A DNA stretch of 64,000 nt from Nocardioides halotolerans DSM 19273 (GCF_000422805.1 NZ_KE383922.1:35274-99273), one strand, 5' to 3'; shown: positions 43,708 to 55,146, counted from the first letter of the stretch. Notes: generated from the sequence alone by a model not told the origin. Numbers and translations: made by a program.

Positions 43708-44330
43708 TTCGACGCTGGCGGGCGCTCGCGAGCCGTGACGAGGGATTCACCCTGCCTGAGCTGATCATCACCGTTGCGATCATCGGGATCGTCGCCGTGG
43801 GCCTGACCGGGGTCGTCATCAGCTACCTGAAGACGACGACCGACACCCAGGCGCGGCTCACCGAGTCCCACGACGTGCAGTTCGTCGCGGCGTACTGGCA
43901 GCGCGACGTCGCCAGCATCGGCGTTCGCAGCTACGACGCCGGCAGCAAGAGCTTCCCGCTCCAGCAGTCGGTGGACGTCGCGCCGGCGTGCAGCCTCCCG
44001 GCCGGCACGCCGATCGTGACTCTCGCCTGGAGCACCTACACCTCGACCGACTCGACGGCCCCGCCGACCACCGTCACGGTGTCCTATGTCGCCGAGCCCG
44101 ACACCGGGGGCTACAACCTGGTCCGGACGCGGTGCACCGGCGCGACGAAGGACTCCGAGCTCGAGGTGATGCACAGCCTCAACGCACTCCCGACCGTCAC
44201 CTGCGACATCAGCTGCACCAGCGCGACCGTGCCGAGCGCCGTGTCGCTCAACGTGTCGGTCCTCGACCCCGACGGCCACGGCGGCGCGGCGCTCACCGCG
44301 ACCCTCTCGGGCGAACGGAGGCAGACATGA
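43698..44330 (+). CDS. Prepilin-like minor pilin (PilW/PilJ-type)
   Basis: A 210-residue prepilin starting at a GTG that overlaps the previous gene by 10 bases. The leader MRLIRRWRALASRDEG is followed by FTLPELIITVAIIGIVAVGL, with cleavage after G16 and Glu at +5 (E21). The soluble domain (about 165 residues) has four or more cysteines (APACSLPAG, TRCTGA, VTCDISCTS). The size and order suggest PilW/PilJ. Its stop overlaps the next ATG (ATGA). Confidence 0.85.
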   Translation: MRLIRRWRALASRDEGFTLPELIITVAIIGIVAVGLTGVVISYLKTTTDTQARLTESHDVQFVAAYWQRDVASIGVRSYDAGSKSFPLQQSVDVAPACSLPAGTPIVTLAWSTYTSTDSTAPPTTVTVSYVAEPDTGGYNLVRTRCTGATKDSELEVMHSLNALPTVTCDISCTSATVPSAVSLNVSVLDPDGHGGAALTATLSGERRQT

Positions 44331-46540
44331 CTGGCCGACTGCGCGGGCGCATCCTTCAGGTCCGCCGCACGGACGACAGGGGCGCGCTGCTCATCATCGC
44401 GATCATCATCATCACCGTGGTCGCCCTGGTGACCGGCTTCGTCCTCACGAGGGGCGACGGGAGCCTGCGGGCGACCGTCGCGCTGCGCGACGTCGCCCGT
44501 GCGTCGTACGCCGCCGACGCCTCGGCGCAGGTCGCCATCAACGACCTGCGGACCGGCTACAACGTCGGCCTCGGGGAGCCGGACCCCTGGTACTACGTCA
44601 ACGAGATCGGCACCGGCTGCTTCGGCTTCGACGGCTCAGGGGCGACCTCGGTGGCGAAGAACACCCTCACGCTCGACGGACTGATCCCGAAGCAGGGAAG
44701 CGACACCCAGAGCGTGATGTCCGCCGCGGTGCGGTGCACGCCGGAGGACGCCACCGGAGCGCAAGGATCCGCCGTACCGATCAGCAACGGCAACAAGCCC
44801 GGCAACGCGATCCTCACCCTGGGCACCTCGGGAGCCGAGAACGGGTTCACCTTCAAGACCAACGGGTCCGGCGGTGCGTTCCGCGTCCGCGGTGGCGTCT
44901 GGTCGAACAGCAACATCGTCCGCAACAACAACGGGACGCTCGAGTCCACGCAGTACATCCGTGCCCACACCGGCTGCTCTCCGGTGGCGGCGATGAACGC
45001 TCCCGTCGTGAACTGCAGCGCGAGCACCGTGGCCGACCCCGACTACCAGAGCGACCTCGACATCGCCGGCATCGGCATCCCCGCGCTCCAGACGCCGCCC
45101 ACCAGCTGCCCGAACGGCGGAACGGTGACGCTGACACCGGGCTACTACGACGACGCCACCAAGCTCAACGCGCTCACCGGCACCAACACCACCTGCACGA
45201 TCTTCATGGACCCCGGCACCTACTACTTCGACTTCCACAACAACGCCGCGGACCCGCTCTACGACGCCGACATCGCCTCGGGCAGCGGCGACGTGTGGAC
45301 GATCGGGTCGCGCAAGACGTTGGTCGCCGGCACCCGCGACACCAGCGACACCACGGTGCCCGGACGGTGCATCAGCCCCATCGAGGACGTCAACGCCCAC
45401 GGCGTCCAGCTCATCTTCGGCGGCGACAGCCGGATGAGCATCGCCGCCAGCGGCCAGGCCACCGCGGTGGAGATCTGCGGCTCCTACCATCCGAACCGGC
45501 CGCCGATCGCGATCTACGGCCAGAAGACCGGCACCGCGACCCAGACCGTCATCGCGCCCGCCGACGCGCTGACCACCGACGTCGCGCCCACCGTCACCCC
45601 CACTGGCACCGGGCCGAGCGGGACCGGCACCTTCACCGGCGCCACGATCGCGAACCTGCAGACCGCCGACGGCAACCAGGCCACGAACGCCAACCTGGCC
45701 GCCTGGACGAACGGCTTCACGGGCAGCGGCACCGGCAACGCGACACGGACCGTCACGATGACGGGCTTCGCCCCGGCGGCCGCGCTCCCCGTCGGGACCG
45801 TGCTGACCGGCGCTCGGCTCAAGGTCACCCACCGGTCGACCGGCGCGCAGAACAAGATCACCTTCAGCCCGGACCTCGGGCCGGCGATGGCCGAGTACAC
45901 GCTGCCGACGCGGAGCAGTCTCGGGACCGAGGACGTCGACCTGTCGCTGCGCACCGGGTGGGCAGCCTTCCAGAAGGCCGTGCACGACCAGGGGTTCACG
46001 GGCGCGTCGGTGGCGTTCAAGGCCGACCTCAACAAGACCCAGGTCTCGCAGCTCGACGCGGTCCGGCTCGAGCTCACCTACTACGTCCCGACCCTGCGCG
46101 GCCAGACGACGAGCGCGATCGCGGGCAACACGGTCGCGACGCCCGGTGGCGCACCCGTCGTCCAGGCGTCGGGCAACTCCACGACGCTCTACATCCAGGG
46201 CACGACCTACACCCCGTTGTCGAAGATCGACCTCTCGCTCAACAACATCGACGAGTCGGTCTTCCGGTTCGGGGTCATCGCCCGCTCGCTGGTCGTCTTC
46301 GAGACGGGCTCGTTCGACTATCCCGGTGCGGTCATCGAGCTACCCGACAACTCACCGGGCTTCGGGTTCGAGACGACCATCGTCCAGCTCGAGATCTTCC
46401 TGTGCGCCGGCCTGGCGAGCGGCTGCACGCCCGGAACCGGCGAGCTCGCGCTCACGGCCAGGGTGAAGATCTTCGACGAGGGCGGGACCCCGAGCAACGC
46501 CCGCAAGATCTCCGTCCTGAGCTGGAGTCACTCGAGATGA
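44327..46540 (+). CDS. Large PilX-like pilus-tip candidate with Thr/Ala/Gly-rich ectodomain
   Basis: A 737-residue protein. The N terminus resembles a prepilin without the +5 Glu: RTDDRG then ALLIIAIIIITVVALVTGFV, a pattern typical of PilX/GspK minor pilins that sit at the pilus tip. The ectodomain (about 695 residues) starts with a helix of PilX type (ARASYAADASAQVAINDLRT) and a Cys-containing middle (residues 215-390). A beta-sandwich-like domain spans about residues 400-585 (TIANLQTADGNQATNANLAA to LDAVRLELTYY). A tip adhesin role is plausible from size and place, not proven. Coupled by ATGA to both neighbours. Confidence 0.8.
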   Translation: MTGRLRGRILQVRRTDDRGALLIIAIIIITVVALVTGFVLTRGDGSLRATVALRDVARASYAADASAQVAINDLRTGYNVGLGEPDPWYYVNEIGTGCFGFDGSGATSVAKNTLTLDGLIPKQGSDTQSVMSAAVRCTPEDATGAQGSAVPISNGNKPGNAILTLGTSGAENGFTFKTNGSGGAFRVRGGVWSNSNIVRNNNGTLESTQYIRAHTGCSPVAAMNAPVVNCSASTVADPDYQSDLDIAGIGIPALQTPPTSCPNGGTVTLTPGYYDDATKLNALTGTNTTCTIFMDPGTYYFDFHNNAADPLYDADIASGSGDVWTIGSRKTLVAGTRDTSDTTVPGRCISPIEDVNAHGVQLIFGGDSRMSIAASGQATAVEICGSYHPNRPPIAIYGQKTGTATQTVIAPADALTTDVAPTVTPTGTGPSGTGTFTGATIANLQTADGNQATNANLAAWTNGFTGSGTGNATRTVTMTGFAPAAALPVGTVLTGARLKVTHRSTGAQNKITFSPDLGPAMAEYTLPTRSSLGTEDVDLSLRTGWAAFQKAVHDQGFTGASVAFKADLNKTQVSQLDAVRLELTYYVPTLRGQTTSAIAGNTVATPGGAPVVQASGNSTTLYIQGTTYTPLSKIDLSLNNIDESVFRFGVIARSLVVFETGSFDYPGAVIELPDNSPGFGFETTIVQLEIFLCAGLASGCTPGTGELALTARVKIFDEGGTPSNARKISVLSWSHSR

Positions 46541-47331
46541 TCGAGGCCGAGCTGCCGGTGGTCGTCGCGATGGCGATCCTCGTCGGCGTCCTCGGGTCGG
46601 CCGTCGGGTCGTTCCTCAACGTCGTCGCGCACCGCGTGCCGAGGGGTCTGTCGGTGGTCAACCCGCCGTCGGCCTGCCCCGACTGCGGCACCGCGATCCG
46701 CTCGCGCCACAACCTGCCTGTCGTCGGGTGGCTGGTGCTCCGCGGCCGGTGCTACGACTGCGGCTCGGCCATCAGCGTCCGCTACCCGCTGGTGGAGGCC
46801 GGGGTCGCGGTGCTGTTCGTGCTCGCCGCGCTGCGCTTCGGCGACGAGCCGCGCCAGCTGCCGGCCTACCTTGCGTTCGCGGGCATCGCGGGGGCCCTGG
46901 CGCTCATCGACCTCGACGTGCGCAGGCTGCCCAACTCCATCGTGCTGCCGGCCTACCCGGTCCTCGGCGTGCTGCTGGCGCTGCCCGGCGACGCCTCAGC
47001 CCTGCTGCGGGCGGCACTCGGCGCGGCCCTGCTGTTCGCCATCTACCTAGTGATCGCGCTGGTCGCCGTGGGCGCGATGGGCTGGGGCGACGTGAAGCTG
47101 GCCGGGGTGATCGGCGGCATGACGGCCTACCTCTCCTGGGGCACGCTCCTGAGCGGTGCGTTCCTCGGCTTCCTCCTGGGTGCCGTCGCCGGCCTCCTGC
47201 TGATCGCCGCCCGCCGGGCCGGTCGGCGCAGCGCGGTCCCGTTCGGTCCGTTCATGCTCCTCGGGGCGTGGGCCGCCCTGCTGGGCGCGGGTCACCTCGG
47301 CGACTCCTACCTGGCGCTGCTCGCGAGGTAG
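46537..47331 (+). CDS. pilD: Prepilin peptidase (A24 family, PilD-like)
   Basis: A 264-residue membrane aspartic protease that cleaves prepilin leaders and usually N-methylates the new N terminus. The methylase-type domain carries the zinc tetracysteine C47, C50, C72, C75 (CPDC...CYDC). Candidate catalytic aspartates are in ALIDLDVRRLPN (D125 or D127) and the GWGDVKLAG motif (D185). About seven membrane helices follow the family pattern. As the last gene of the operon it would process all four prepilin-like proteins encoded upstream. Confidence 0.94.
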   Translation: MIEAELPVVVAMAILVGVLGSAVGSFLNVVAHRVPRGLSVVNPPSACPDCGTAIRSRHNLPVVGWLVLRGRCYDCGSAISVRYPLVEAGVAVLFVLAALRFGDEPRQLPAYLAFAGIAGALALIDLDVRRLPNSIVLPAYPVLGVLLALPGDASALLRAALGAALLFAIYLVIALVAVGAMGWGDVKLAGVIGGMTAYLSWGTLLSGAFLGFLLGAVAGLLLIAARRAGRRSAVPFGPFMLLGAWAALLGAGHLGDSYLALLAR

Positions 47332-47359
47332 CGGCGCCGACGCGACCCGGTCTCCGCGG

Positions 47360-48055
47360 TCAGCGGCGCTGACCCACCCGCAAGGCACCGGCCTCGAGCT
47401 CGTGGCGCCGGCTCTCGGCCCGCAGCACGGCCGCCTGCGCCCGCCGCTCGATGCCCAGCTTGCCCAGGATGCTGGAGACGTAGTTCTTCACGGTCCGCTC
47501 GGACAGGAACATCCGCTCGCCGATCTGCCGGTTCGTCAGGCCGTCGGTGACCAGGTCGAGCACCTCGCGCTCGCGCGGGGTGAGCTCGCCGAGAGCGGTG
47601 CTGGGCGCGGAGGTCTGGCGGACCCGCTCCATGACCCGGGCGATCACCGCGGGGTCGAGCAGCGAGCGGCCCATCGCCACCTGCCGGATCGCGTCGACGA
47701 GCCCCGAGGTCTGCACCTCCTTGAGCACGTAGCCGGAGGCGCCCGCGAGCACGGAGGCCACGACCGCGTCGTGGTCGTCGTGCGACGTGAGCATCAGGCA
47801 GTAGGTCTGCGGCATGACGGACCGCACCTCGCGGCAGACGTCGACGCCGTTCGCGTCTCCGAGCTGGACGTCGAGGACCGCCACGGTGGGCGCGGCCGCG
47901 GGGATGCGGGCGAGCGCCTGGCTGGCCGAGGTGGCCGTCCCGACCACCTCGAACCCCGGGACCGAGCCCAGCAGCTCGCTCAGGCCGTCGAGCACCACGG
48001 CGTGGTCGTCCACCAGGAAGACCCGCACGACCTGCTCGGTGTCGTCGGGGTTCAC
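47360..48055 (-). CDS. NarL/LuxR-family response regulator (DevR-like)
   Basis: A 231-residue regulator. The receiver domain has phospho-acceptor D62 (VAVLDVQLGDANGVDV) and Lys in YVLKEVQT; the C-terminal LuxR domain reads LTPREREVLDLVTDGLTNRQ then LSERTVKNYVSSILGKLGI, very like mycobacterial DevR/DosR. The GTG at 48055 overlaps the kinase stop as GTGA. With the GAF-domain kinase at 48052 and the Acg-like gene beyond, it suggests a hypoxia or redox-response unit, an inference from the DosR regulon. Confidence 0.92.
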   Translation of the reverse strand: MNPDDTEQVVRVFLVDDHAVVLDGLSELLGSVPGFEVVGTATSASQALARIPAAAPTVAVLDVQLGDANGVDVCREVRSVMPQTYCLMLTSHDDHDAVVASVLAGASGYVLKEVQTSGLVDAIRQVAMGRSLLDPAVIARVMERVRQTSAPSTALGELTPREREVLDLVTDGLTNRQIGERMFLSERTVKNYVSSILGKLGIERRAQAAVLRAESRRHELEAGALRVGQRR

Positions 48056-49656
48056 ATCGCCACCTCCCAGGTCAGCACGGTCCCGCGTACGGCGCCCGGC
48101 ACCACGCTGCACGTGCCGCCCCGGCGCTCGGCGCGGGTGAGGAGGTTCGTGGTGCCGCTGCGCCGCTGGCAGTGGTCGATCCCGACACCGTCGTCCGTGA
48201 CGACCACCCTGAGCCGGTCGGTCGTGGCCACCAGCTCCACCGACGCGCTGTCGGCGTGCGCGTGCCGGGCGACGTTGGTCAGCGCCTCGCGCACGACCGC
48301 GGTCAGGTCCTCGACGAGGTCGTCCGCGACGGCGCCCGGAGCGCCCGAGAACTGCACGTCCGGCGAGAACCCGAGCACCGGTGTGAGCTCGGACGCGACG
48401 TCGAGCGACGCCGCGCGCAGCTCGTCCCTGCTGCGGTCGAGGGTCCCGCGCAGGGCGAAGATGCTGGTGCGGATGCGGCGGATCGTCCGGTCGAGCTCGC
48501 CGACGCGACGGTGCACGCCCCGGCGCACGACGTCGGGGACGCCGGCCGACTCGGCGGTGTTGGTGAGGCCGATGCCGATGGCGAACAGCTCCTGGATCAC
48601 GTGGTCGTGCAGGTCCATCGCGATGCGTTCGCGGTCCTCGGCGACCCGGATGAGCTGTTGGGCGTCGCGCGCCTCGGCGAGCTCGAGCGAGATCGTCGCC
48701 TGGTTGGCGAAGTCCGAGGCCGTCGTCAGGTCCTCCGCCGAGAACGCCTCGCGTCCGCGGGTGCGGATGACGGTCAGGATCCCCCACGTCCGCGAGCTGC
48801 CGACGAGCGGCACGAGCATCACCGGACCGCTGTCGATGACGGAGTCGCCGTACCGGCCGTGACCGAGCGCGGTCCGGTAGTCCGGCACCTGCAGTGCGGT
48901 GCCGCGGGCCAGGGCCGCCTCGGACAGGCTGCCCCCGATCGGGAAGCGCTCGCCGACGAAGTCCTCGGCGTGAGCACCGGAGCCCGCCTCCACGACGAGC
49001 TCGCCCCCGTCGTCGGTGAGCAGCGAGAGCGTGACGAGGTCGGCGTCGGCCACCTCGGCCGCCACCTGGGCCACGACCGACAGAGGGTCCTCTCCGCCGG
49101 CGGACAGGATCTGCTGCGTGATCTGCGCGCTCGCTCGCAACCAGCGCTCCTGCCGGCAGGACGCGTCGTAGAGCCGTGCGTGGCTGATCGCGGTCTCCGC
49201 GGTGGAGACCAGGGCCTCCACGAACTCACGGTCCTCGGTCGAGAACCCCCCGCGGTCGCTGTCGGACAGCCGCAGCTCGCCGTACGGCGACCCGTCGAGC
49301 GTGAGGGAGCGGTGCAGCGCGCCGTCCGGTCCGGACGAGCCCACGAGCACCAGGTCGAGGTCGCAGTCGGACAGGCCGGCGCCGACGGTCCGGCTCGGGA
49401 CCGCGTCGGTGCCGTGCACGACGACCGCGGCCGTGGCGGCGCCGGTCAGCTCGGCCGCGGCGGCCGCCAGGTCGCGGAGCACCGTGTCGACCTCGAGCCC
49501 GCTGGAGACGCGGGCACACGCGCGCAGCAGCTCTCGTAGTCGTCCTTGCGTCCTGCGAACCCGGTCGGCGCCCACCACCAGCTGGTCGATCATCTCGTCC
49601 AGCGCGGTCTTCGGGCCGTCGGCGAACCGCAGTGACGGCTCCCCGTGACCGGTCAC
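48052..49656 (-). CDS. Two-GAF sensor histidine kinase (DevS/DosT-like)
   Basis: A 534-residue soluble kinase with two GAF domains (about residues 45-165 and 185-325), then a HisKA_3 domain with the phospho-acceptor His in AMDLHDHVIQELFAIGIGLT and a HATPase_c domain (REALTNVARHAHADSASVEL, DGVGI). The order is that of DevS/DosT, whose first GAF holds haem to sense O2, NO or CO; whether the haem His is present here cannot be decided by eye. TAGGTT lies six bases before the GTG, so a leaderless mRNA is predicted. Confidence 0.92.
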   Translation of the reverse strand: MTGHGEPSLRFADGPKTALDEMIDQLVVGADRVRRTQGRLRELLRACARVSSGLEVDTVLRDLAAAAAELTGAATAAVVVHGTDAVPSRTVGAGLSDCDLDLVLVGSSGPDGALHRSLTLDGSPYGELRLSDSDRGGFSTEDREFVEALVSTAETAISHARLYDASCRQERWLRASAQITQQILSAGGEDPLSVVAQVAAEVADADLVTLSLLTDDGGELVVEAGSGAHAEDFVGERFPIGGSLSEAALARGTALQVPDYRTALGHGRYGDSVIDSGPVMLVPLVGSSRTWGILTVIRTRGREAFSAEDLTTASDFANQATISLELAEARDAQQLIRVAEDRERIAMDLHDHVIQELFAIGIGLTNTAESAGVPDVVRRGVHRRVGELDRTIRRIRTSIFALRGTLDRSRDELRAASLDVASELTPVLGFSPDVQFSGAPGAVADDLVEDLTAVVREALTNVARHAHADSASVELVATTDRLRVVVTDDGVGIDHCQRRSGTTNLLTRAERRGGTCSVVPGAVRGTVLTWEVAM

Positions 49657-49662
49657 GAGGGG

Positions 49663-49668
49663 AACCTA
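49663..49668 (-). promoter_or_regulatory. Leaderless -10 box of the DevS-like kinase gene
   Basis: TAGGTT on the minus strand, six bases before the GTG at 49656. It also supports that start codon. Confidence 0.6.
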
Positions 49669-49709
49669 GGTCTCGACCCCCGCCGGACGAGGCGTCCGGG
49701 TCCCGGGAA

Positions 49710-50507
49710 TCACCAATCCTGGGGACGGGCCACGAGGACGTCGGCGAGGGATCGGCGCCGGCCGCGGACTCCCGCGGTGCCCGCGCCGAGACGGAGCACG
49801 ACCTGGGGATGACCCGCGCCGCGCAGCTGCTGCACGAGCCGGCCCCGGGGCATCGACAGGGCGCGGTCGTCGATCACCTCCGCCACCGCGAGCCCGTGGG
49901 TCGCCGCCTCGAGCACCAACATCTGCACCGCCTCGCCGGCGGTGAGCCAGTGCACCGCTCCGTCGGCCTTCGTGCAGACCACGACGACGTCGGCGGCGAC
50001 CGGGTGCAGGCTCGCGCCCGTCGTCGCCACCGCACGGTCGAGCAGCTCGAGCTCGTCGTCGCCGATCGGCCGCACCCGGTCCGGGTCGAGCCGGTGCCGC
50101 GCGAGACCCCGTCGGCCCCAGTCGGCCAGCCGCGCGTCCGTCGCGGGTCCGCCGGGCCCCGTCGGAGCGCCGACGGTGAGGGTCGCCAGGTGGTACGGGT
50201 TCGCCGGCTCGGGGATCCGCACGACGTCGTGGGTGATCCCGTCGGCGGCGAGCGAGGCGCGAGCGTTGAGGAGCGCGGCGCCGATGCTCAGGGTCAGCGA
50301 GCGCCCGAAGGGGTCGCGCGCGGCCAGCCACCGACCGGGGTCCGCGTGGAGCTCGCACGCGTCCGGCCGCAGCACGATCCGCCACGGCTCGCTGTCGCGC
50401 GTGGAGTAGGCGAGCGTCGCCGCCACGGCGGCGCGACGCACGGGTGCCCGGCTGGCCGCGACGGAGCTGTCCTCCCTCGGCCGCCGGTCCACGTGCACGG
50501 CTCCCAC
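49710..50507 (-). CDS. Acg-like nitroreductase-fold protein
   Basis: A 265-residue protein resembling the Acg (Rv2032) family, which has a nitroreductase fold with a lid that blocks the active site. Landmarks: AATLAYSTRDSEPWRIVL (FMN-binding-like region), LTLSIGAALLNARASL, WLTAGEAVQMLVLEA and a C-terminal PQVVLRLGAGT. Family members are about 330 residues, so this one is short. Acg belongs to the DosR regulon in M. tuberculosis, and the gene here lies upstream of the DevRS-like pair on the same strand. The GTG at 50507 is a tentative start. Confidence 0.78.
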   Translation of the reverse strand: MGAVHVDRRPREDSSVAASRAPVRRAAVAATLAYSTRDSEPWRIVLRPDACELHADPGRWLAARDPFGRSLTLSIGAALLNARASLAADGITHDVVRIPEPANPYHLATLTVGAPTGPGGPATDARLADWGRRGLARHRLDPDRVRPIGDDELELLDRAVATTGASLHPVAADVVVVCTKADGAVHWLTAGEAVQMLVLEAATHGLAVAEVIDDRALSMPRGRLVQQLRGAGHPQVVLRLGAGTAGVRGRRRSLADVLVARPQDW

Positions 50508-50534
50508 GGTGCCCGAGGGCCGGATCGGAGAACA

Positions 50535-50548
50535 GGGCCGAACGGCAC
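50535..50548. promoter_or_regulatory. Possible DevR-like 14-bp dyad
   Basis: GGGCCGAACGGCAC between the divergent Acg-like and aldolase-like genes. It is a palindrome with one mismatch and has the layout of DosR-type boxes (GGGaCT-aAGtCCC). The match to the mycobacterial consensus is loose, so the link to the DevR-like regulator is only suggested by the neighbouring genes. Confidence 0.3.
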
Positions 50549-50565
50549 GGTCCGGGTGTACGGCC

Positions 50566-50571
50566 TAGCGT
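50566..50571 (+). promoter_or_regulatory. Leaderless -10 box of the aldolase-like gene
   Basis: TAGCGT, six bases before the GTG at 50578. Confidence 0.55.
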
Positions 50572-50577
50572 GGTGGC

Positions 50578-51684
50578 GTGAGCGAGCTCGAGGAACGGTT
50601 CGGGGCCGCGGCCAAGGCGTGCGACGACACGGTGGTCTGGCACGCCCGGCGCGGACCCGCCGAGACGATGGCCCTGCTGGCGCAGGCGGCCGACGACCTG
50701 GGCATCGAGGAGTGGGACCGGTACGGCGCCGGCGGGGCCGTCGCCCGCCTCGAGGGGGAGGTCGCAGAGCTGCTCGGGAAGCCGGCGGCGGTGTTCTTCG
50801 TGAGTGGCGGCATGGCGCAGATGGCCGCGCTTCGGGTCTGGTGCGAGCGGCGCGGGTCGCAGCGGGTGGCGGTCCCGGACCTCGCGCACCAGCTGCGTCA
50901 CGAGACCGACGGCCCACGGCTGCTCCAGGGCTTCCGGTTCGAGACGCTCACCCGCGGCTGGGACACGGCCACCGCCGACGACCTCCGTGCGATCGCCGGT
51001 CACGACCGGCTCGGCGCCGTGCAGCTCGAGCTGCCGCTGCGCGAGGCGGGGTGCCTGCTGCCGACGTGGGAGGAGCTCACGGCGTTCTCCGCAGCCGCGC
51101 GCGACCTCGGGGTGCCGTTGCACGTCGACGGGGCGCGGCTCTGGGAGTCGCAGTCGTTCCTCGGGCACGACCTCGCCGACATCAGCGCCCTGTTCGACAG
51201 CGTCTACGTCTCGTTCTACAAGGGGCTCCGGGCCGTGGCGGGCGCGGCCGTCGGCTGCGACGAGGACGTCGCCACCGAGCTGCGCGCCTGGCGCCAGCGG
51301 ATGGGCGGGACGCTGTTCGGGATGACGCCGTACGCCCTCTCCGCGCTGGTCGGGCTGCGCGAGGAGCTGCCGCGTCTCGGCGAGTCCGTGGCGTGGGCGA
51401 GGTCCCTCGCGGCCGAGCTGGTCGCCCGGGGCCTCAGGGTGCAGCCGGACCCGCCCCACACCAACACCTTCCTCGTCTTCGCGGACGGCGACCCCGACGC
51501 GATCACCGAGCGGGTCGCGGCGTTCATGGAGAGCGAGCGGGTGATGCCGTGCGGCGGCTGGCGCCCGGCTCAGGCGCCGGGCGTCGCGATGACCGAGGTG
51601 ACCATCCACGGCGCGGCCCTGGACAAGGACCCGGCCGTGGTCGCCGGTTGGTACGCCGACCTGGTCGCGCCTGCCGACCGGTGA
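50578..51684 (+). CDS. Threonine aldolase/beta-eliminating lyase family PLP enzyme
   Basis: A 368-residue fold-type I PLP enzyme. Landmarks: EWDRYGAGGAVARLEGEVAE (aldolase N-terminal pattern), VFFVSGGMAQMAALRVWCER, LGAVQLELPLREAGCLLP, PLHVDGARLWES (Asp that holds the pyridine nitrogen) and the PLP-binding Lys in VYVSFYKGLRAVAG. The family includes low-specificity L-threonine aldolases, which cleave threonine or allo-threonine into glycine and acetaldehyde; the divergent Asp-x-Ala region leaves the substrate open. Leaderless-type promoter, no operon partners. Confidence 0.85.
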   Translation: MSELEERFGAAAKACDDTVVWHARRGPAETMALLAQAADDLGIEEWDRYGAGGAVARLEGEVAELLGKPAAVFFVSGGMAQMAALRVWCERRGSQRVAVPDLAHQLRHETDGPRLLQGFRFETLTRGWDTATADDLRAIAGHDRLGAVQLELPLREAGCLLPTWEELTAFSAAARDLGVPLHVDGARLWESQSFLGHDLADISALFDSVYVSFYKGLRAVAGAAVGCDEDVATELRAWRQRMGGTLFGMTPYALSALVGLREELPRLGESVAWARSLAAELVARGLRVQPDPPHTNTFLVFADGDPDAITERVAAFMESERVMPCGGWRPAQAPGVAMTEVTIHGAALDKDPAVVAGWYADLVAPADR

Positions 51685-51737
51685 CCCGAATGGGCACCGG
51701 TCACGCGGCGGATAGTGTCGGCCCGGAGGAGGTGCGG

Positions 51738-52588
51738 ATGGCGGACCCGGCGGCGACGGCGCACGACGACGCGCCCGTGGTGCCTGTCTTCTTCCTCTCC
51801 GACAGCACCGGCATCAGCGCCGAGACGATGGGCAACGCGCTGCTGATCCAGTTCCCCGACACCCGGTTCGAGCGCACGCTGTTCCCCTTCATCACGACGG
51901 TCGAGGAGGCGCAGCGGGTGGTGGCGGTCCTCGACGAGGCCATGGACGGGCCGGTGACGCCGCTGGTCTTCACCACGGCCGCCGACGACACCGTGCGCAG
52001 CGAGCTCGCGAAGACCCGCGCGCCGGTGCTCGACTTCTTCCACATGCACATGAGCCGGGTGGAGGCGATCCTCGGGACCCGCGGCCTCCACGAGGCGGCC
52101 AGGCTGCACGGCGTCGGCGACATCCGCAGCTACAACACCCGGATGGCGGCGGTGGAGTTCACGATCGAGCACGACGACGGCCAGAGCGTGCGCGGACTCG
52201 AGAAGGCCGACGTCATCCTCACGGCGCCGTCGCGGTGCGGCAAGACGCCGACGAGCATGTACCTCGCGCTCCAGCACGGGCTGTTCGTCGCCAACTACCC
52301 GCTCGTCGACGAGGACCTCGAGGCGTCCGAGCTGCCCGGGCTGCTCACCGAGCACATCGGCCGCTGCGTCGGCATCACGACCACTGTCGAGCGGCTCAGC
52401 CGCGTCCGCAACGAGCGTCGCCCCGACTCGCGCTACGCCTCCGCCGAGCAGTGCCGCTGGGAGCTGCGGCGCGCCGGCGAGCTGTACGCCGCGCACCACG
52501 TCCCGGTCATCGACTCCTCCAGCAGGTCGGTCGAGGAGATGGCCACCCTGATCGTCCAGATCGTCAACAAGATCAAGAAAGCGGGCCG

Positions 52589-52592
<4 letters not shown>
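51738..52592 (+). CDS. PEP synthase regulatory protein (kinase/pyrophosphorylase, DUF299)
   Basis: A 284-residue bifunctional enzyme that inactivates its target by ADP-dependent Thr phosphorylation and reactivates it by Pi-dependent removal. Landmarks: [20 protein letters not shown] at the N terminus, [14 protein letters not shown], and a P-loop at about 163-170 (APSRCGKT, Ala where Gly is common). [20 protein letters not shown] and [19 protein letters not shown] follow. The target is the PEP synthase encoded directly downstream with an ATGA overlap, so this is the PSRP rather than the PPDK type. GGAGGAGG gives a strong ribosome-binding site. Confidence 0.94.
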
Positions 52593-55006
<2,414 letters not shown>

Positions 55007-55023
55007 GCCGCACCCTCTTCTCG

Positions 55024-55110
55024 AGACCAGATCAGCGCATTCGCGCTCGTTTGGTCTGGTTTCACGCGTGAAACAAGACCAATCCAGCGCAATCGCGCCG
55101 ATTCGGTCCG
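55024..55110. repeat. Pair of diverged palindromic repeats around a 16-bp palindrome
   Basis: Unit 1 (55024-55057) is AGACCA...TGGTCT enclosing AGCGC...GCGCT. Unit 2 (55076-55110) is a diverged copy, AGACCA with AGCGC-N4-GCGC inside and GGTC near its end. Between them lies the perfect palindrome GTTTCACGCGTGAAAC (55059-55074). The whole sits downstream of ppsA in the 221-bp convergent gap. It may be a mobile palindromic repeat or part of a transcription-end region. Confidence 0.55.
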
Positions 55111-55146
55111 CTTCTGCCAGGCCCGACGCGAGCCAGGACGAGCGAC

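Noticed and set aside
55059..55074. GTTTCACGCGTGAAAC as a parS centromere site
   Set aside because: The parS core is GTTTCAC directly joined to GTGAAAC; here two extra bases (GC) separate the arms, the gene context (ppsA-hsp20) is not parAB, and it is embedded in other palindromes.
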